From: Podocnemis expansa
Taxonomy: Eukaryota; Chordata; Testudines; Podocnemididae
Direction of reading: 5' to 3'
Length of the DNA stretch: 64,000 nucleotides
Assembly (NCBI GenBank): GCA_007922195.1
Contig: ML682008.1
Span: 5,227,847-5,291,846 of the forward strand
The translations under genes and the position numbers were made by a program. The notes beneath the pieces are model-generated. The model made no database searches. It saw only the letters and a list, made by a program, of their open reading frames with translations, and was not told the DNA's origin. Shown here piece by piece: positions 35,263 to 45,670 of the stretch. Within the stretch, counting starts at the first letter, position 1; each line of letters opens with the position of its first letter.

Positions 35263-36544
35263 AAAAACTCTTTCTGAAAAATAGTTCAATAACATTTATC
35301 TTAATGCTTTGAGCTACCTCTGTGAGGTGATGGATGAATGAGAAAGCTGAATAGCTAGCTTTCACAGGCCATAATCCCTGGACTGAAGCCAAGGTTATGT
35401 TAAAGATCCCTGTGCTAGTCATGCAGATATCAGACCCCTCACTCCCAGGGAGAGAAAACAAAGCTTCAGTTAACTGGGGTTGTACTGTTTGTAAATGTGC
35501 AGGTAGGTCTGGACACTGCATCTGAGGGCTCTAAAGGAGTCTCAGAACTTCTGAAAATGATCCGTTATAAATCATGTGTGTCAAGGGAGGTTCTTGAGGA
35601 TGGGGAAAGGCACTTAGAAAGCTTCCTAGGTTATCTTTCCTTCTATCAGACAATTAACCTCTGTTATGAGCCAAGTATTCAAACATAGCTGGGAGTCATC
35701 GTACTGTATTTTAGATAGAAGTATCCAACAAACAGAAAAGCATTAACAAAGAACACTTTCATCTTGATCAGAAGTTATGTAGAGAAGGAAAAGCAGGAAT
35801 GTCATATGGGGTGGTATAATGCTATATCATAAACGTATAAAGAAAATGCTTAAATACTAATTGGATAAAAATATTAAGATGGATTCAAAACTGGGTGATG
35901 AACAGCAATTTGGTGATTTCTAAACAAGGACTTTTTTGGTTATGTTTTCATTGGTGACGTATACAGAGGTGTAATTTTAATTATGATCAAATACACTAAT
36001 GGCACCTACATTCAGAGGAGTGGCAAGCATATATATCCAATCCAACTGCATAGTGGCCTGGAGATTTTGGAATAGTTGAATAAATACAGTGAGCTGAGAT
36101 TCATTGTGATGAATGTAAGAAAAAAATTGTGAGAAAGAGAAGATGAAATAATACAGAAACAAATTTATGGGATAGCTGTCTGGAAAACAGTAAGTAATAG
36201 CGAACAAACTAGATATGACAACAGGGAAGCCCATTTTGTTAGAAATGTTCTTTATTGTGGAAGTGTCCTCATGCATGTGTGTGAGGGACAGAGGGAAAGT
36301 TTTCACCCGTGCCTAGTGATTTTGGGTGCCTTCATTTTGGTTGCCTAATATGAGATGTTTTAAAGGGAACTGATGTCCAGATGGCAAATGTTCAGCACTT
36401 CCTGAAAATCTTTTCCCTTTATGGTGTCTCAGGATAGGCACCCAAAATCACTAGTTACTTTTGAAAATACTGATCATATGTAAAATGAGTTGCAAATCTA
36501 GATAGTAATTGCACCATTCCACATGGTCTTGTAACATTGTGTAT
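35263..36544. other. intron, no recognised gene
   Basis: Unique AT-rich sequence. A 105-codon minus frame (35204-35521) and a 109-codon minus frame (35977-36306) show no domain. Confidence 0.35.
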
Positions 36545-36800
36545 AGTTGCAGTCCTCAGCTGTTTAAGAAGGACATAGGAAAACTAGAGAAAATACAGAG
36601 TTGAAAAAAGATACAGAAACTGGAGTTAAGTCATTTAAGGAGGTTAAAGTAGCTAAACTTAAGTAGCTTGGAGATGAAAACTGCAGACATGGTCATAGTC
36701 TACAAAATAAAGAAATTATCCAATACTGGAAGTAGGCAGTGGCCCGAGGCTAAGCGAGATAAAAGTTCAAGCTAAAGTTTTGAGGGGAAAACCCCCCACT
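36545..36800 (+). mobile_element. decayed CR1 LINE fragment
   Basis: 'cagctgtttaagaaggacataggaaaactagagaaaatacagagttgaaaaaag' corresponds to the CR1 ORF2 C-terminal text '…aaggacgtggataaactggagcaggtacagag', and 'gtagctaaacttaagtagcttggagatgaaaactgcagacatggtcatagtctac' to the segment that follows. Highly diverged; 3' boundary uncertain. Confidence 0.5.
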
Positions 36801-38101
36801 TGAATAGCAAGAACAAATAGTTAATGGAATAGCTTGCTAATGGCCAGAACACCTTCACTACAGGCTTGCAAGAAATGGTCATATGAGACAACAGTCTTTC
36901 AAAACAGAAGAATGAAGGTGGGGAGAGGTCAGTCCTTGTTCATAGTGATCATTCCCATCCCTCATATTTCCATTTTACTTTATGGAAGCAAGTTCATAAA
37001 GAGCAAAGGAAAAATTGCACAGTTGCTATGAATTGGCAGTCATCTTCTATAGTCTGCAGTGTTTAATAGAAACTCAAAATCTCCCTGTAAAATTGTCAGC
37101 TTCTGCAAGTGCAAATTGGAGACCCCTGCCAAGGACATCATCTGCTCCTGCACTGCAGTCACAAATAGCCATAGTTTTGCTCCTGAGGCTCTATCACAAT
37201 ATCCTCTCTGACTCTTCTACACAGTCTGGTGATGCCTTGCAACCTAAAGTCATTTGGTCCTCTGGTCATACAGTGGTGCCCATCTGTATTCTGTGACACA
37301 GTATGTCTAGGAGATTTTGGCCTTGTGTGTTTATGTTGCATGTTTCACCTTCCTGGAGGTGTAATACCTCCATGAAGAGCAGGGCTTTGGGTTCAGTTCT
37401 GTTGCACAGTGTTTCTTACACTGTGGTACAGAGAGCACCCAGTGCCATATAAAACTTATTAGCACACAATTAAAAAAAAAAAGAAAAAAAAGAAAAGTCT
37501 GTAGTCATGGTGCTGCTGCCTGTCTATATGACAGACACTAGAAGGACATTCAGAAGCGCTGATCAACTTGACAGAGGACATAACACTCCCCACCCTCAAT
37601 TTCCTAGTAATGTAGATTTTTGTGGAATTGTAGGTGGCTTCAAAATGAGGAAGGGTGAAGATTGGCCAAATTCGGAAAGTATTCAATTAATAAAGAGTAG
37701 CATAGCCAGTAAGAAAAAGACATGAATGTGTGATGAGACCAGTCCTATAGACCCTTCCTGATGATCTACGGAATGAAATGTTTTAAGAATCAAACCATAC
37801 ATTTGAGCATGAAGATGGATTGGGTGAAGGCAGGAGTGCCCCTGGCCCGGAAAAAGACCTGGGGCTTGGGCGCTGGGATTTGGGACTCACGCACTTTAAG
37901 CGTGCTGTCTCCATGGCAGACCCAGAGCTCTGGCACCAGGACTCAAGGCTTGAGACCTGTAAGCCTGGCGCCAGCAATGCCCCTGGGTGAAGGTGTTCAA
38001 AGAATGAATTTTTCCCAGTGCAACACAAACTGGAGGTGACATTCATCCATAGGAAACCTCAGGAGAGATGGGGCAAGGCCTGGATGTGTCTGACAGCATC
38101 A
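36801..38101. other. intron with a GC-richer patch
   Basis: Unique, with an A-rich tract at 37470-37497. The patch 37830-38040 is GC-richer with several CpGs ('ctggcccgg', 'ttgggcgctggg', 'cctggcgcc') and may be a DNA-transposon fragment, but I could not identify termini. Confidence 0.3.
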
Positions 38102-38845
38102 TACAGAATGATTAGAAACTGGAAGGAGCCATGAGAAGTCATCACGTCCAGTCCCCTGCACTCAGGGCAGGCCCAAGTACCCTCTTAAATGATCCCTGAC
38201 AGGTGCTTGTCTAACCTACACTTAAATGCTTCCAATGATGGAAATTGCACAACCTTCCTAAGCAACTTATTCCAGCAGTTAATCACCCTGACAGTTTAGA
38301 ATTTTTTCCTAATGTCCAACCTAAACCTCCCTTGCTGTAATTTAAATCCATTGCTTTGTGTCCCATCCTCATCAGTTAAGAAGAGGTTGTTTTTTTTTTC
38401 CTCCCTCCTCCGTAAGACAACCCCTTAGATACTTGAAAACTGTTATCATGTCCCATCTGTCTTCTCTTTTCTAGACTAAACAAACCTAGCTCTTTCCATC
38501 TTCACAAGTCGAGCATTCCAGACCTCTAATTGTGTTGCTCTTCTCTGGACTTTCTCCAATTTGTCCACATCTTTCCTGAAATGAGGTGCCCAGAACTGGA
38601 CATGGTACTCCATTTGAGGACTAATCAGGGTGGGGTAAAAAGGAAGAATTACTTCTCATGTCTGCCTTACAATACTCCTGTTAATGCATCCCAGAATGGT
38701 GTTTGCTTTTTTTTTTTTTTTAACAGCATTATGCTGTTGACACACATTTAGCTTGTGGTCAACTATGACACCCAGATTGCTTTCCACAGTACTCCATCCT
38801 AGGCAGTCATTGACCATTTTGTGGAAGTGCAATGGAATGTACAAT
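38102..38845 (-). mobile_element. CR1 LINE fragment, ORF2 end and 3' UTR
   Basis: Reverse-strand CR1: 'gccatgagaagtcatcacgtccagtcccctgc', 'cttccaatgatggaaattgcacaacc', 'ctctggactttctccaatttgtccac' and 'cccagattgctttccacagtactcc' follow the CR1 3' order. A T/A-run at 38706-38722 interrupts it. The subfamily differs from the 42.9-kb copy. No open frame of note. Confidence 0.85.
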
Positions 38846-38935
38846 CTTATAAATATTTAGTACATTTTCATAGTTTGGTGTAAGTAGCCTTTATCTAGAA
38901 TTTAATTTAAACTTACTGTAGCTGAGATGATCAAA

Positions 38936-39180
38936 ATGATTTGCCATGACCTACAGGGACTGTAGCTTTGCAAAGAAAAGGGAGCCTTCCATAATGAAAG
39001 GAGCAAATTCAAAAGCAACAGAAAAAATGCTTTTTTTTTTTTTTTTTTTCCTCTTCCCCACACAGCCTGCTATTACCCTGTGGAACTCATTGTCACATGA
39101 TATTGTTCAAGCCAAAAGCTTCACTGCACTCCTTCAGAAAAATGCTGGACAGTTATATGGCTAACAAGAATGTTCAGAGT
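38936..39180 (+). mobile_element. CR1 LINE 3' fragment
   Basis: After a poly-T run, 'agcctgctattaccctgtggaactcattgtcacatgatattgttcaagccaaaagcttcactgc…atggctaacaagaatgttcagagtt' matches the C-terminal coding end and 3' UTR of CR1 (N-S-L-S-H-D-I-V-Q-A-K-S in frame). The run of about 20 T at 39029-39049 has a splice-acceptor look (tttcctcttccccacacag) but the coding match is to the LINE. Confidence 0.65.
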
Positions 39181-39184
39181 TCCC

Positions 39185-39320
39185 TCTCTGCTTCAGTGCT
39201 GCATCTATAAAATAGGGATGATAACCCTGTTATATCTCGCCAGGTGTGTTGTGAGGATAAAAGCTTTAAAGATGGTGATGTGCTCAGATCCTGTGGTAAT
39301 ACAGGGCTATATGAGTACCC
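39185..39320 (+). repeat. MIR/L2-like tail
   Basis: 'gcatctataaaatagggatgataaccctgttatatctcgccaggtgtgttgtgaggataaaagctttaaag' follows the MIR tail text ('ctgtaaaatggggataataa…gggttgttgtgaggattaaa'). Confidence 0.6.
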
Positions 39321-40359
39321 TAAATAGATCCAATAAGATAATGCAGCACAAGATCTTTGCCTTGCTGTTGTTTACAGCAAATCTTTTTTCTTGTAGTTGT
39401 AACATCTTCCTCAGAGCTTTTTGGAAACTTCCAAACCATTTGCTCAGCGATTTCCTGATGAAGGGAAAGCTGATGACCAATGCAAATACCACAGTCAATT
39501 CAGATTATTCCATGCACAGAGACGATATAGCCATTCTGAAAGCTTTTGGTCTGAGTAACCTTACTGTATCGTGATTTAACTAGGAACGTGGTAAGCCAGA
39601 GCCAAAGTGTTGACTGTGCCAGACTGGAGTGGTGAGTGTAAATGTGAACAGCAAAAGGGCAGTCTTCTGCATTCTATTTCCAGAGGTAAATGAAAGACTT
39701 CTATAAAAGAAGGTGAGTCCCAGGAGAAAGTTTATCTCTGGGCATACTTTGGCTCATGTCTGATATCTATTACCTGATTTTAAAAAAAAAAAAAAAGGAA
39801 AAACCACCTCCCACCTTTCAGAGACATAGTGGTTCTCATCCCTTTTCAGAAGAATCTACACTACAAAGTCAACAGCTATGTACATCAGTCAGACATGTCT
39901 ACACCAGGCTCATTGTGTTGGTGGAGTGTGTCCTCACCAGCAGCCCTTGCATCAAAGCACAGAATGGGGTACCATTGTAGCTATCCCACAGTGCCTCTGG
40001 CTGCAGTGGGTTTTCAGAAGGGCTTGCAAAGCTTAATGAGACCAAACATTCTTGCAGGAGAAAATGAGAACATGGCTTCTGTCTTCTATGATGCAGTTGC
40101 CTTCATTCTTTAGTTGATATCAATGGCAAACAACACATGCTTTTTCACAACTTTTTCTGAAAGCCTGGCTTAACCTCATGTATGGTATAATCTGAGATGC
40201 ATGGACCCCCTCAATTGTGTACTCTTTTTGAACATTACAAATGCTTCACACCTTCCTGCAGTATTTTAAGGACTGATAGGAGCTGCCATGTGGAATATTG
40301 GGATGTCATTCAGTCAGCCCTGCTGAAAGCCACAGAATAAAGCAATTCCTGGTTGCTGC

Positions 40360-41427
40360 TGGCAGTCATGCTACAGCAGAAAAGAGTGGCATGCCATGTC
40401 TGATTCTGGGAAACAAGCAGTGTCTGGTGGGATTGCATTGTTGTTATGCAGCTATGGGATGAGAGCAGCAGCCGCAAGACTTTTGAGTGCTGAAGGCCAC
40501 TATCCAGGAACTTTGTTTTGAGCTTTTCCTAGTTCTGAGGCACAGCAACACCAAAATGAGAGCTGCTTTGATAGTGAAGAAGCAAGTGGCAATTGGTGCA
40601 TGAAAGTTTTGCTATGCCAGAATGCTACCAGTCAGAAGGGACTCACTTCAGAGCTGGTAAATCCATGAGGGAGCTGCAGTAATCCAAGCATGCAGGACTA
40701 TTAATAGACTTCTGCTAAGAAGGGTGGTGAGTCTCTGCAATGTGCAGAACATAATGGAGGGCTTTACTGCGGTGGGGTTCAGTAACTGCAGTGGAGTGAT
40801 AACTGGCATGCATATTCCTATCTTGGCTAACCACCTTGCCAAAGAATATATACATTGAAAAGGATGCTTTTCAGTGGTGTTGAAAGTGCTGGTGGATCAC
40901 ATGTGGCATTTCCCTGAGAAAAACATGGGGTGGTGAGGAACAGTGGATTATGCACGCATCTTTCAGAACACGGGTCTGTTCAGAGAGCTGCAATCAGGGG
41001 CTTTCTTTCCAGATTGCAAAATAATCATTGATGATAATGAAATGCTAGCGGTGGTCCTGGAGACTCTTCCTGTGCCTTGCTCCTATGACTCATGAAGCCA
41101 TCCACAAGCCACCTGGACAGCAGTAAGGAGCAGTTTAGCCATAGGCTGAGCAAATGCAGAAAGATTGTAGAATGTGTCTTTGAACATTTAAAGGATCACT
41201 GGCCCACTTTGTTTACTAGGTTAGACCTCAGTGAAAACAAAATATCCCTAGTAGTGGTGTTGCATACTGTGCGCTCCATGATATCTTTGATGCAAACAGA
41301 AAAGTTTCTGCAGGGATGGATGTGGGGGCAGATAGGTTGGCAGCTAATTTTGAGCTGCCAGACACCAGAGCAACAAGAAGAGCCTAGTTCTGTATGTGCA
41401 GGAGGCTCTGAAAACCCATTTCAGTAA
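40360..41427 (+). pseudogene. PIF/Harbinger transposase remnant (HARBI1-like)
   Basis: PIF/Harbinger transposases are DDE nucleases that excise and insert the element. In broken plus-strand frames I can align: F-T-A-V-G-F-S-N-C-S-G (40762 on), then G-V-I-T-G-M-H-I-P-I (about 40793-40822), where the family has L-D-G-T-H and the first catalytic Asp; here the aligned codon 40802-40804 is ACT (Thr), so the catalytic residue is lost. Further on come A-R-I-F-Q-N-T-G-L-F-R-E-L and the C-terminal block in 41092-41427 (D-S-S-K-E-Q-F-S-H-R-L-S, V-E-C-V-F-E-H-L-K). Several stops and shifts occur upstream of 41092. Non-functional. Confidence 0.75.
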
Positions 41428-41492
41428 TGAGCTATGCTCCATCTGCATTGTGCCTTCCCATAGTTCTCCGTTATTGCATCAGTTTCCTCAGT

Positions 41493-41508
41493 CTCCCCCC
41501 CCCCCCCA
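41493..41508. repeat. poly-C run
   Basis: A run of about 16 C (with flanking CT), inside the Harbinger element. Simple low-complexity. Confidence 0.8.
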
Positions 41509-41869
41509 ACAAAGAGGCTGTAGTGTGTTTGGAGTATTGAGTTGACAAGATCAGCTGGGCTGACAAATTTTCTATGCTGATCAAACAGGAAGTAGGAATT
41601 CCAAATTACCTGGGGCTTTAACAAGGGAGGGGCAGTTTCTCATATACCTGGCTGCTGTGGAGCAGCAGTGAAAATGACCTCTAGAGCTGTCACAGCAGAG
41701 CATTGTGGGATGCATTCTGGAGGCTAATTCAGTTGATTTGCACACCATGTCTTCACTGCATCTGTGTTGACCCATCGACTTCACTGTAAGTGCTGTGCCC
41801 GGAGGTGGAGTAACTTAGTCAATGAAATGGCAGAATTTGGTCAGTGAGAGAGACCTGGTAGTCTCTAGA

Positions 41870-42071
41870 GGTGTTTTCCAACCAGTGTGCCATGGGACAC
41901 AGGTGCGCCCTCATGCCTGATCAGGTGTGCCACAGAACTTCTTGAAAAACTACTCGGAGTTCTGGATTGGCTCATGAATATTCATGGCTTCATTTGACTA
42001 TATGGTGGTGTGCCTTAGAATAGTTAAAGGTAGCAAGGTATGCCAGGACAGAGAAAAGGATGGGAACCACT
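41870..42071. mobile_element. hAT MITE (42/56 kb family)
   Basis: Left ggtgttttccaaccagtgtgcc and right gatgggaaccact are inverted termini. The body 'cgccctcatgcctgatcaggtgtgccacagaacttcttgaaaaactactcggagttctggattggctcatgaatattcatgg' recurs at 42.6 and (inverted) 56.6 kb. The flanks tctctaga and catctaga match at 6 of 8. Confidence 0.7.
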
Positions 42072-42164
42072 CATCTAGATGCATCCATTATTAGCTCACA
42101 ACAAGGTGAATGTCGGATGTCCATTCCACCAAGCCTAAGTCTTTGATCTTATGGGAATTGCTGT

Positions 42165-42330
42165 TCAAATTCCATAGTTCTGCTGCTGACTGACTGTGTG
42201 TGACCATGAGGAAAACATTGAACCACTTGGTGCTTCTGTTTCCCCATCTGTAGTCTGGGTAGTAAAAATAATAATAGATAACAATGTTGTGAGGCTTAAT
42301 CTAATATATAACAGTTTGAAATGCTTTGAT
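42165..42330 (+). repeat. MIR SINE remnant
   Basis: 'gactgactgtgtgtgaccatgaggaaaacattgaaccacttggtgcttctgtttccccatctgtagtctggg…ataacaatgttgtgaggcttaatc' follows the MIR core and tail. Confidence 0.6.
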
Positions 42331-42561
42331 TGCATCTTGCATCAGTATAGAATGATATATCTGTTAAGGATAAAATATGGGGGGAGAAGAGGTGGGACTG
42401 TTAAATGTAAAACAAAAATCGAGAGTACTTTTAAAGTGAATTTGAATAAAAAATACCAGTCACGGAGGGGGGGGGGGGAAAGGAGATTTTTGATTTTTAT
42501 TGCAGAGCAAAACTTGAGACAAAAAATCATAAGGGAATCCACGAGGAATGATGATGTATGT

Positions 42562-42787
42562 CAGTGTTTCCCAACCAGTATGCCATGCCACACAGATGTG
42601 CCATGAGCTCTGAGCCGGCGTGCCACAAATTTTTTTTTTTTGAAAAACTACTCAAAAAGCTCTGGATTGGCTCATTAGCTCATGAATATTTGTGAGTTCA
42701 TTTGGAAACTGTATTGGGGTGTGCCTCATTTAATTAAAGGAAGCAAGGTGTGCCATAGCAGATAACATGTAAAATTTGGAAATGCTG
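42562..42787. mobile_element. hAT MITE (42/56 kb family)
   Basis: Begins cagtgtttcccaaccagtatgccatgcc and ends near tttggaaatgctg; the body shares 'ctactcaaaaagctctggattggctcattagctcatgaatatt' with 41870-42071, in the same orientation and 0.5 kb away. No clean target duplication. Confidence 0.65.
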
Positions 42788-42883
42788 ATGAAACACAAAA
42801 GTCTGAGCACAGGTCTAGATGTTCAACCTCAGCTCAGAAACTACTGCTATTTGTTTTCTGTAGCCTGGAACAAATTACTTAGT

Positions 42884-43760
42884 TGAAGGTTGCTATCAGA
42901 TCCCCCCTCAGTCTACTCTTCTGCAGACTAAACAGGGCCAGTTCCTTCAGTCTCTCCTCACAGGTCATGTTCCCCTCAATCATTTTTGTTGGCCTCTACT
43001 GGATGCTTTCTAATCTGTCAACATCCATTTGCAGTGTGGAGCCTAAAACTGGACATAGTATTCCAGATGTGACCTCACCAATGCCAGATCTGCTGGCAGC
43101 ACTCCTGCTGATGCAGCCCAATATGCCATTGGTCTTTTTGGCAACAAGAGCACATTGTTGACTCATATGCAGCTGCCCATCCACCATGAACCCCAGGCCT
43201 TTTTCTGCAGTGCTGCTACTTAGCTGATTGGTCCCCAGCCTGTAGCAGTACATGGGATTTTTTCCCGCCTAAGTGCAGGACTGCATACTGGTCCTTGTTG
43301 AACCTCATGAGATTTCATTTGCACAATGCTCCAATTTGTTTAGGTTTCCCTGAATCCTACCCCTGCCCTTCAGCATGTTCACTATTCTCCCCAGCTTGGT
43401 GTCATCCACAAATTTACTGAGCGTGCAATCTGTCCTATCATCCAGATCATTAATGAAGATGTTGAATGGAACTGGCCCCAGGACTGATCTCTGGGGCACT
43501 TTATTAGTTACTGGTTGCCAACAAGACATTGAGCCATTGATCCCTACTTGCTGAGCCCATTGATCTAGTTAGCTTTCTATCCACCTTATAGTCCATTCAT
43601 CCAAACTAATCTGCCTTAACTTGCTGACAAGAATGCTGTGGGAAACCGTATCAAAAGCTTTGCTTAAGTCGAGGTGTATCACATCAACGTCTATTTCCAC
43701 ATCCACATATCCCATCATCTCATCACAGAAGGCAATCATCTGTGTGAAATTACGGGATGC
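42884..43760 (-). mobile_element. CR1 LINE, RT to C-terminus
   Basis: On the minus strand it runs from the ORF2 C-terminus (left) into the RT core (right). Around 43398-43424 the minus strand gives K-F-V-D-D-T-K-L-G (RT motif C), and 'caaaagctttgcttaagtcgagg' at about 43650 corresponds to the F-D-x-V region before it. Partial frames (42996-43253, 43305-43529) are separated by shifts. Its 3' UTR is missing: the left end stops inside ORF2, so a deletion or a later insertion removed it. Confidence 0.85.
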
Positions 43761-44766
43761 TGTGCAGGTGAGGGAATCTGAGCCAGAATTACCACCGGGA
43801 GAGTTGGTGCTAGTTGTGAGCTCTCAGTAGAGGCTGACAAGTGAATGCCTACTGTGTTTCAAATGTCCTCTCACTAGCAGAAATTGGTCTCCTGGTTCTA
43901 ATATATTAGTAGTTCTTCATGTGGTGGATGTACAATGTTGCCTTCCATGCTAGATTTCAATTACAGATTCATAGCTTTCTTAATTTGGTGGGTCTGCCAG
44001 TCCACCTATAGTGCTAAATTCAGATGGACAGAAATAGAGGAGTGAAGAGAGGTGCAAGTAAAACACTGAGCTAGGGCTAGTTTTCCAACTACAGTAGTGA
44101 AGGAGGAGTTTATTTTCAAAAAGGTGGGTTATTCTTTTTAAACTAACATCTCACCACTATTGCACTGTCAGGTCCCAGTGACACACTTAGAAAACAGTGG
44201 CACCCCATGAGCATGTGGAGTATGTGCTAGCTCATCTGTTTGCAAGATCAGGGTCTGAGACAATATTTGTAGAAACGTTTTGCACCTTCTATGCAGTGTT
44301 TGGGTTCTGCAAGTCTGCTCTGTGGCAGCCTGAAGTCTAAGTGATGCCCAGTATTGACAAGTACAGTGCAAACAACATATGGCAAGATTCCCATGGAATC
44401 ATTTGTTAATGGCACTGATATCTTGCTTTGAGGTACAGGTTTCTGGCATGATGCATTGACTTTGCTCTATCCTGTGCTATGGCGTAATGCTAAAGAAATA
44501 TTTGAGTCTCTGCTTTGCCCAAAGAACACACCATTGAATAATATAGCCTCAGCAAATCCAACAAGAGCTTCTTTATGTTGATGGTGTTTAAAGGCTTCAA
44601 AATTGAAAAACCACATTCTGCCCCCAGCTACACCCATGCAACCCCATTGACTTCAATCAGCATTTAGTTCCTGATATTTGTTTTTTATCCTAACTATTCA
44701 CATTCACCTTTGTTTCAAAAGCAGTATGAAACATGAGTGCTTGACATATTTTTCCTTTCTTCTTAG
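43761..44766. other. intron, no recognised feature
   Basis: Unique sequence ending in the strong pyrimidine tract atatttttcctttcttcttag (44747-44766). Confidence 0.35.
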
Positions 44767-44913
44767 AAGGCCAGAGTCGTGTTGTTCTCTCACTCTTTGG
44801 GCAATTGCAGAACAATTATGTAGCAACCGAGATGCGGATCTTCACCTCTGAGAAGACTATCCGTCAATATTGGGTTTCACATTTGCACATAACAATCCTA
44901 TTTTTTTTCAAAG
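44767..44913 (+). CDS. candidate internal exon of the host gene
   Basis: A 147-base stretch follows a very good acceptor (tttttcctttcttcttag) and ends at CAAAG|GTGACT, a fair donor. In the frame imposed by the 35-kb candidate exon (one base carried over) it is open throughout: E-G-Q-S-R-V-V-L-S-L-F-G-Q-L-Q-N-N-Y, then V-A-T-E-M-R-I-F-T-S-E-K-T-I-R-Q-Y-W and a hydrophobic F-rich end. The first 110 bases have about four CpGs in an otherwise CpG-depleted intron, suggesting constraint or recent arrival. The F-rich end, from a T8 run, is odd for an exon, so the real donor may be earlier or this may not be an exon. I do not recognise the protein. Confidence 0.35.
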
Positions 44914-44974
44914 GTGACTGAAACTGTTTACAAACATGAGATTTTATATAGGTAGGAAAGAGTTGTATTATTTA

Positions 44975-45108
44975 GATTATTGCCTCTTTGAGGCAAGGGC
45001 TGTCTCTTTTTGTTCTGTGTTTGTGCAGTACTGAGCACAATGGGCTTCTGTCCATGACTGGGCTTCCAGGTTCTAGTGTAATGCATGTAATTAATAATAA
45101 TGAGTGAA
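44975..45108 (+). repeat. ancient LINE-type tail (L3/CR1-like)
   Basis: 'tattgcctctttgaggcaagggctgtctctttttgttctgtgtttgtgcagtactgagcacaatggg…tctagtgtaatgc…taataataatga' is the same ancient family as at 18.5, 23.1 and 55.1 kb, with its terminal ATA-type microsatellite on the right. Confidence 0.6.
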
Positions 45109-45264
45109 ATTCAAAATCTAGCTCCTAGTCCCATGGCAGACTGCAAGATCACGGGGTAGTCTTTTCCAAGCCTGCATAAACTGCCAATTTCTGTCTATAA
45201 GTGAACTGCTGCCCAGTAGAAATTGTTGGTGGGAAATGGTTTTTCTGTCTCATGAAACTTTTTG

Positions 45265-45670
45265 AGATTTTGAAAAAGGGTCCACACCACACTGAGTTGA
45301 ACCCAAGACCATGAGAAGTCCTTTGCCATCAGTGATAGAATAAGACAAATCCTGGTGATTGATGGCATTTACACTAACACATAAACACTCTGGTTCAAGG
45401 CCTTCGTCTTTCATACCTACACATCCTAACCACCCGACTATTGACTCTTTGCGGTGAGTCACTCTCAGTTGTTCCTGGTTGGACCTATTTGCCTTCATAT
45501 CTATGGAGTGCCTTGAAGCAAGTATGTGAATCTGCATCTCCGTCATCCCAGCTCTGTGTGCTAACCACTGGGCTAAAGAGCTCATCTTTTCCTCTCTCCT
45601 GAGATATCAGAGACCCATCTTCTTTCATTTCAGCTGAGTGTCCTCACCACCGCGTTTTTGGGTATTCTGG
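45265..45670 (-). repeat. multimeric tRNA-like repeat
   Basis: On the minus strand three modules with a tRNA A-box-like block follow one another: 'gcggtggtgaggacactcagctg' (about 45634-45656), 'tagcccagtggttagcacac' (about 45556-45575) and 'agtcgggtggttaggatgtg' (about 45424-45443). Each is followed by text such as 'gagatgcagattca' or 'gaaggccttgaaccag' in B-box position, and 'gggttcaactc' lies near 45303. This resembles tRNA-derived SINE multimers common in turtles and crocodilians. None folds as an intact tRNA by eye. Confidence 0.5.

Larger units (their letters stand above)
39890..41860 (+). mobile_element. PIF/Harbinger DNA transposon (decayed)
   Basis: The interval is bounded on the left by 'agacatgtctacaccagg' and on the right by 'catgtcttcactgcatctgtgttgaccc', roughly mirror-image ends typical of PIF/Harbinger elements in sauropsids ('tgtctacact…'). 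The interior encodes a decayed transposase. Exact termini and the expected 3-bp TSD could not be fixed by eye. Confidence 0.55.

Noticed and set aside
39040..39166. A strong-looking acceptor (poly-T, ttcctcttccccacacag) followed by an open frame
   Set aside because: The following text matches the CR1 ORF2 C-terminus and 3' UTR.
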